From assembly GCF_025685625.1 (NCBI RefSeq), contig NZ_JAGSYI010000002.1:868001-932000 (forward strand): DNA of 64,000 bases, given 5' to 3'. This document shows positions 61,245 through 64,000 of the stretch, one piece after another. Within the stretch, counting starts at the first letter, position 1. Each line of letters begins with the position of its first letter. The notes under the pieces are model-generated. The model saw only the letters and a list, made by a program, of their open reading frames with translations. It was not told where the DNA came from and did no database searches. The position numbers and the translations under genes were made by a program. This DNA is from Acidicapsa acidisoli. Lineage in GTDB: Bacteria; Acidobacteriota; Terriglobia; Terriglobales; Acidobacteriaceae.

Positions 61245-62278
61245 AGCTTGAGGTCCTGCGCCGGTTTGTATTCGTGGGCGAGAGACAGCGCCGCTTCCCG
61301 TTCGCGTTCCGCGCCGGATGCGTCGCCCATCTGCTTGCGGAGTTTGGCGAGGCGAACGAGGGCGTCGACGGCGGGAGCTTCTTCGGTCTTGTCTGGCGAG
61401 GCGATGTAGCTCTCGAAGAGTTTGACGGCGAGTTCCGGCTCGCGATTGGCCCGGGCGAGGATCGTTGCGCCGTTGTAAAGGGCTACGGCGGCGTGATGGT
61501 CATGGGCCGCGGCAGCCTCGCCGCTCTTCACTGCTGCTTCCATTTCGGGCCAACGCTCGTGGCGGCGGTAGAAGCTGGCCAGGGCCATCCATTGGAATGC
61601 TGGATGGTTGGCGTGGGAGATTGCGGTCTTGAACTCCTGCTCGGCGGCATCGAGATCCTTGTTCTTTTCGGCGAGTCCGCCGCGCATCTGGTGACCGCGT
61701 GCCGGGTCCAGAGCTTCCATCTGTTTGGCCACGCCTTCAGCCTTGTCCATTCCGCCGCCGACGGCTCCAGGCGCCTCTTCGTAGAACTCGCCCAGATCGG
61801 TCAGCGCATCCTGATCGTGCGGATCGAGCCTGACGGCGATTTCAAACTCTTCCCGCGTCTTTTTCGCCAGGGAGAATGCGCTCAGGAAGGAAGCGCGGCT
61901 GGCACGCTCGCCAAGGGCTCGTCCGAACCAGAGATGATAGCGGGCATTTTGGGGGCTGATCTGCACGGCCTTTTCGCAATGGCTGGCGGCCTGGTCAAAC
62001 TGCTGCAGCGTGTATTCGACACGACAGAGCAGATTGCTCGCTTCCGCGCTGCGGGCGTCTGCGCTGAGAGCCTCGCGGAGCAAGGTAGCTGCCTCGTCGG
62101 CTTTGCCGGATTGCAAATCAGCGATGGCTGTGGCCAGAGGCGCATCAGATGCATTCGACGCGCGCGCTGCTGGACCTGCGAATAGAGCGGCCAGCAGCAG
62201 GAAAGCCGGAAGCTTCGACCGATGGCCGGTGTCCCGGCCGGTACGAGAACGCGTTGCTGCCTGGGTTACAGCACTCAC
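61241..62278 (-). CDS. Exported TPR-repeat protein between efflux genes
   Basis: This 345-residue protein has a signal segment (LPAFLLLAALFAGPAARAS) and tetratricopeptide repeats through most of the rest: SGKADEAATLLREALSADARSAEASNLLCRVEYTLQQFDQAASHCEKAVQISPQNARYHLWFG, and further pairs to about residue 320. It has no enzymatic domain. The overlaps of four bases on both sides place it firmly in the adaptor/TPR/TolC operon. It may act as an assembly or gating factor for the efflux complex, which is unusual in such operons. Confidence 0.85.
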   Translation of the reverse strand: MSAVTQAATRSRTGRDTGHRSKLPAFLLLAALFAGPAARASNASDAPLATAIADLQSGKADEAATLLREALSADARSAEASNLLCRVEYTLQQFDQAASHCEKAVQISPQNARYHLWFGRALGERASRASFLSAFSLAKKTREEFEIAVRLDPHDQDALTDLGEFYEEAPGAVGGGMDKAEGVAKQMEALDPARGHQMRGGLAEKNKDLDAAEQEFKTAISHANHPAFQWMALASFYRRHERWPEMEAAVKSGEAAAAHDHHAAVALYNGATILARANREPELAVKLFESYIASPDKTEEAPAVDALVRLAKLRKQMGDASGAEREREAALSLAHEYKPAQDLKL

Positions 62279-63519
62279 CGGACAACCTTCACTGGAACTC
62301 CCTCTTCGAGAGGCAGGCCATTCAAGCTGCTGGTGGCAACAACATCGCCATCCTTCAGACCGGCGGTGATGGCTACCTGGGTGAGGTTGATCGTGCCGGT
62401 CGTCACCGGTGTCCGCACAAGGCTGTCACTCACAACACGGTATACGTAATACTTGCCGTTTTCGACGTGCAGCGATTCACGGGGAACGGTGAGGATATTC
62501 GGCTCGCTGGATGTTGTGACGGTGACTGTGACGTGGGTATCGGGCAGGAGGCCGGGATTGGCGTCCGCGTCGTCGATCGTTACCAGGACTTCGCCGACGT
62601 TGCGGGTATTGAAGGTCACGATGGTAGAGGGAACGAGGGAGATGTGACCGTGCCACTCCTTGCCCTGACGGGCATCCCAGACGATGGTGATCTTCTGGCC
62701 GACGGCGAGGTTTCCGATTTCCGGTTCATCGAAGTAGGCACGAACACGGAGCTTCTTGAGATCGGTCATCTGTAGGAGCAGCTTGCCGTCCTCGACAAAG
62801 TCAGAGCGTCCGACGGGAATGGAATAGACGGTGCCGTCGATGGGGGCCCGGTAGGAGGTGCGTTCCAGAACGTCGCGCGCGGCAGTCAGATTGGCCTGAG
62901 CATCGGCAACCGCCGAGCGGGAGCGCTCCATCTCGGCGGGCGAATAGCGGGTCTGCTGACGGGCCTGGAGCGCGGCAAGACCATCCTGGGCGATCGATAC
63001 GCGTTCCTGCGCCGCGGCCACTTCGCTCGCCGATGCGGCGCCCGTCGCCTGCAGTTTCTGAAGCGCGGCCAGTTCGCGCTGCGACGCGGCCAAATCGATT
63101 TGGGCACGCGAGACATTCGCGCCAAGCGATTGCCGCTCTTCGAGTGTCCCTCCCTGTTTCGTCGCTTCATATGTAGCTTCGGCGCTGCGAAGGGCGCTTT
63201 CGGCGGTGGCGACGCGGGCCCGGGCGGCGACGTCGTCCAATTGCATGAGCAGTTGACCCGCCTTGACGTGATCTCCCTGCTGGACATAGACCTCACGAAC
63301 CGAAGTCGCGAGAGGGCTATGGAATTCGTAGTTCTGGATGGGTTCGACGAGACCGTTGGTGGGAACGGTGCTGAAAAGCTCCGACCGAACAGCCGTCGCG
63401 ACGTGCACCGGCATGCGGTCGCGGGTCATGGCGCGAGCAACGAAAAATACAACTACCAGCAGCACTCCTGCCGCGATCCACAACCAAAGCCGACTTGTCT
63501 GCCTGTTTGCCTCTGCCAT
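62275..63519 (-). CDS. HlyD/MacA-type periplasmic adaptor (membrane fusion protein)
   Basis: This 414-residue protein has one N-terminal membrane helix (LWLWIAAGVLLVVVFFVARAM) and a lipoyl half-motif (PLATSVREVYVQQGDHVKAGQLLMQLD). A long coiled-coil hairpin follows at about 100-205 (RVATAESALRSAEATYEATKQ...MERSRSAVADAQANLTAAR), then the second lipoyl half (YRAPIDGTVYSIPVGRSDFVEDGKLLLQM) and beta-barrel and MP domains (KYYVYRVVSDSLVRTPVTTG). It links an inner-membrane pump to TolC. It is the first gene of the operon, so the promoter should lie between 63520 and 63778. Confidence 0.9.
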   Translation of the reverse strand: MAEANRQTSRLWLWIAAGVLLVVVFFVARAMTRDRMPVHVATAVRSELFSTVPTNGLVEPIQNYEFHSPLATSVREVYVQQGDHVKAGQLLMQLDDVAARARVATAESALRSAEATYEATKQGGTLEERQSLGANVSRAQIDLAASQRELAALQKLQATGAASASEVAAAQERVSIAQDGLAALQARQQTRYSPAEMERSRSAVADAQANLTAARDVLERTSYRAPIDGTVYSIPVGRSDFVEDGKLLLQMTDLKKLRVRAYFDEPEIGNLAVGQKITIVWDARQGKEWHGHISLVPSTIVTFNTRNVGEVLVTIDDADANPGLLPDTHVTVTVTTSSEPNILTVPRESLHVENGKYYVYRVVSDSLVRTPVTTGTINLTQVAITAGLKDGDVVATSSLNGLPLEEGVPVKVVR

Positions 63520-63778
63520 GCGAACGACGAATCCTGAAGTGTCTGTTATTGCGAGGGTTGCTGGTGCGCCAGTGAAAGGTCAGCCGAAAGCCAGTATATA
63601 GGACTCAGTTCTTGGGATTTTGACTCACGAGATGTTAGGGACCATGCGGAATACGGGTGGACGAAGCTCCGCCAGACCTCGAAAAGTACCTACAGACCGG
63701 GAATCAGGGCCAGATCCCGACCTGTCGAGCGATGAGCGGATGGGTGTCCGGCGTCTCATATGGAAGTAAAATGGAGGT
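63520..63778. promoter_or_regulatory. Divergent promoter region between the efflux operon and queF
   Basis: These 259 bases hold the start regions of two divergent units. No palindromic operator or riboswitch could be supported. Confidence 0.3.
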
Positions 63779-64000
63779 ATGGCACTTGAACAGCGTTACA
63801 CCGACGAGCACGCAAAGGCAGGGCTCGACTTCCCTTTTCCGGCCATTGAAACGTGGCCAAATCAGTTTCCCGGTTATGAGATTCAAATTGACGACCCGGA
63901 GTTTACTTCGGTCTGCCCCAAGACGGGCCTGCCGGATTTCGGCGTATTGACCTTGCGGTATATGCCGCGGGAACGCTGCGCGGAATTGAAATCGCTGAAA
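63779..64000 (+). CDS. queF: NADPH-dependent 7-cyano-7-deazaguanine reductase, truncated by window edge
   Basis: The frame starts at ATG 63779, directly after a stop codon at 63767-63769 and with GGAGG at 63773-63777 only one base upstream; no other start is available. The visible 74 residues ([20 protein letters not shown]...) have the QueF core, [16 protein letters not shown], with the active-site Cys (about residue 52) that forms the thioimide with preQ0. The last residues, CAELKSLK, begin the next conserved block. It reduces preQ0 to preQ1 in queuosine synthesis. It is of the short, YkvM-like type judging from this start. Confidence 0.88.
   Translation, partial: MALEQRYTDEHAKAGLDFPFPAIETWPNQFPGYEIQIDDPEFTSVCPKTGLPDFGVLTLRYMPRERCAELKSLK

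Noticed and set aside
63657-63950. Plus-strand frame overlapping queF in another phase
   Set aside because: The QueF frame starting at 63779 is clearly the coding one; the other has no family features.
1-64000. CRISPR arrays, tRNA/rRNA genes, insertion sequences or prophage genes
   Set aside because: No regularly spaced repeats, no cloverleaf or rRNA sequence, and no transposase, integrase or phage structural genes were recognised.

Overview
The window reads as chromosomal DNA of an Acidobacteriota species, most likely class Terriglobia (Acidobacteriaceae-like). The evidence is several very large Oar-type TonB-dependent receptors with an N-terminal carboxypeptidase-regulatory-like domain, two long MacB/FtsX permeases of the 'acidobacterial duplicated orphan permease' type with a PadR regulator, a hopanoid radical-SAM gene (hpnJ), dispersed hairpin repeats, and moderately high GC throughout. 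No rRNA, tRNA, CRISPR array, insertion sequence or prophage was recognised. The assignment is by gene-family recognition, not by a search.

Region 1 (1-10.7 kb): the 3' end of a TonB-dependent receptor, then an HPr-kinase-like P-loop protein overlapping an MFS transporter. Next comes a two-sided cluster around a 280-bp intergenic region. Leftward are an outer-membrane barrel and a small c-type-cytochrome-like protein whose heme motif has lost its first cysteine. Rightward are a stand-alone periplasmic CuA protein, a PhoB-type response regulator, its sensor kinase, a coiled-coil porin and a type-1-copper protein. Together they look like a cell-envelope copper/electron-transfer module with its own two-component control. 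This is the best candidate here for a poorly described system.

Region 2 (10.7-21 kb, minus strand): a polysaccharide-utilisation-like locus with a beta-helix protein, a GH43 enzyme, a 1214-residue TonB receptor, and a NarL-type regulator with a 1005-residue beta-propeller sensor kinase. Region 3 (21-31.5 kb): small regulator-target pairs, each with a visible palindromic operator. These are TetR with an alpha/beta hydrolase, LysR with an SDR and a RidA-like protein, and PadR with a large ABC-type permease, followed by a second such permease.

Region 4 (31.5-47 kb): an SDR, two paralogous large alpha/beta hydrolases, a Tat-exported Gfo/Idh/MocA oxidoreductase, NagB, another giant TonB receptor, a LacI regulator and a GH3 enzyme. 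This looks like a second carbohydrate (possibly amino-sugar or esterified glycan) locus. A perfect 16-bp parS-like palindrome lies just after the GH3 gene.

Region 5 (47-64 kb): mostly housekeeping. A small gene appears to have been inserted behind a membrane dipeptidase, leaving a duplicated, diverged copy of the dipeptidase tail. Then follow a membrane PP2C phosphatase, apaG, a succinate dehydrogenase operon (sdhC, an AhpD-like gene, sdhA, sdhB), rdgB, a split DMT transporter whose upstream half appears to start at CTG, hpnJ, a three-gene adaptor/TPR/TolC efflux operon without a pump, and the start of queF.
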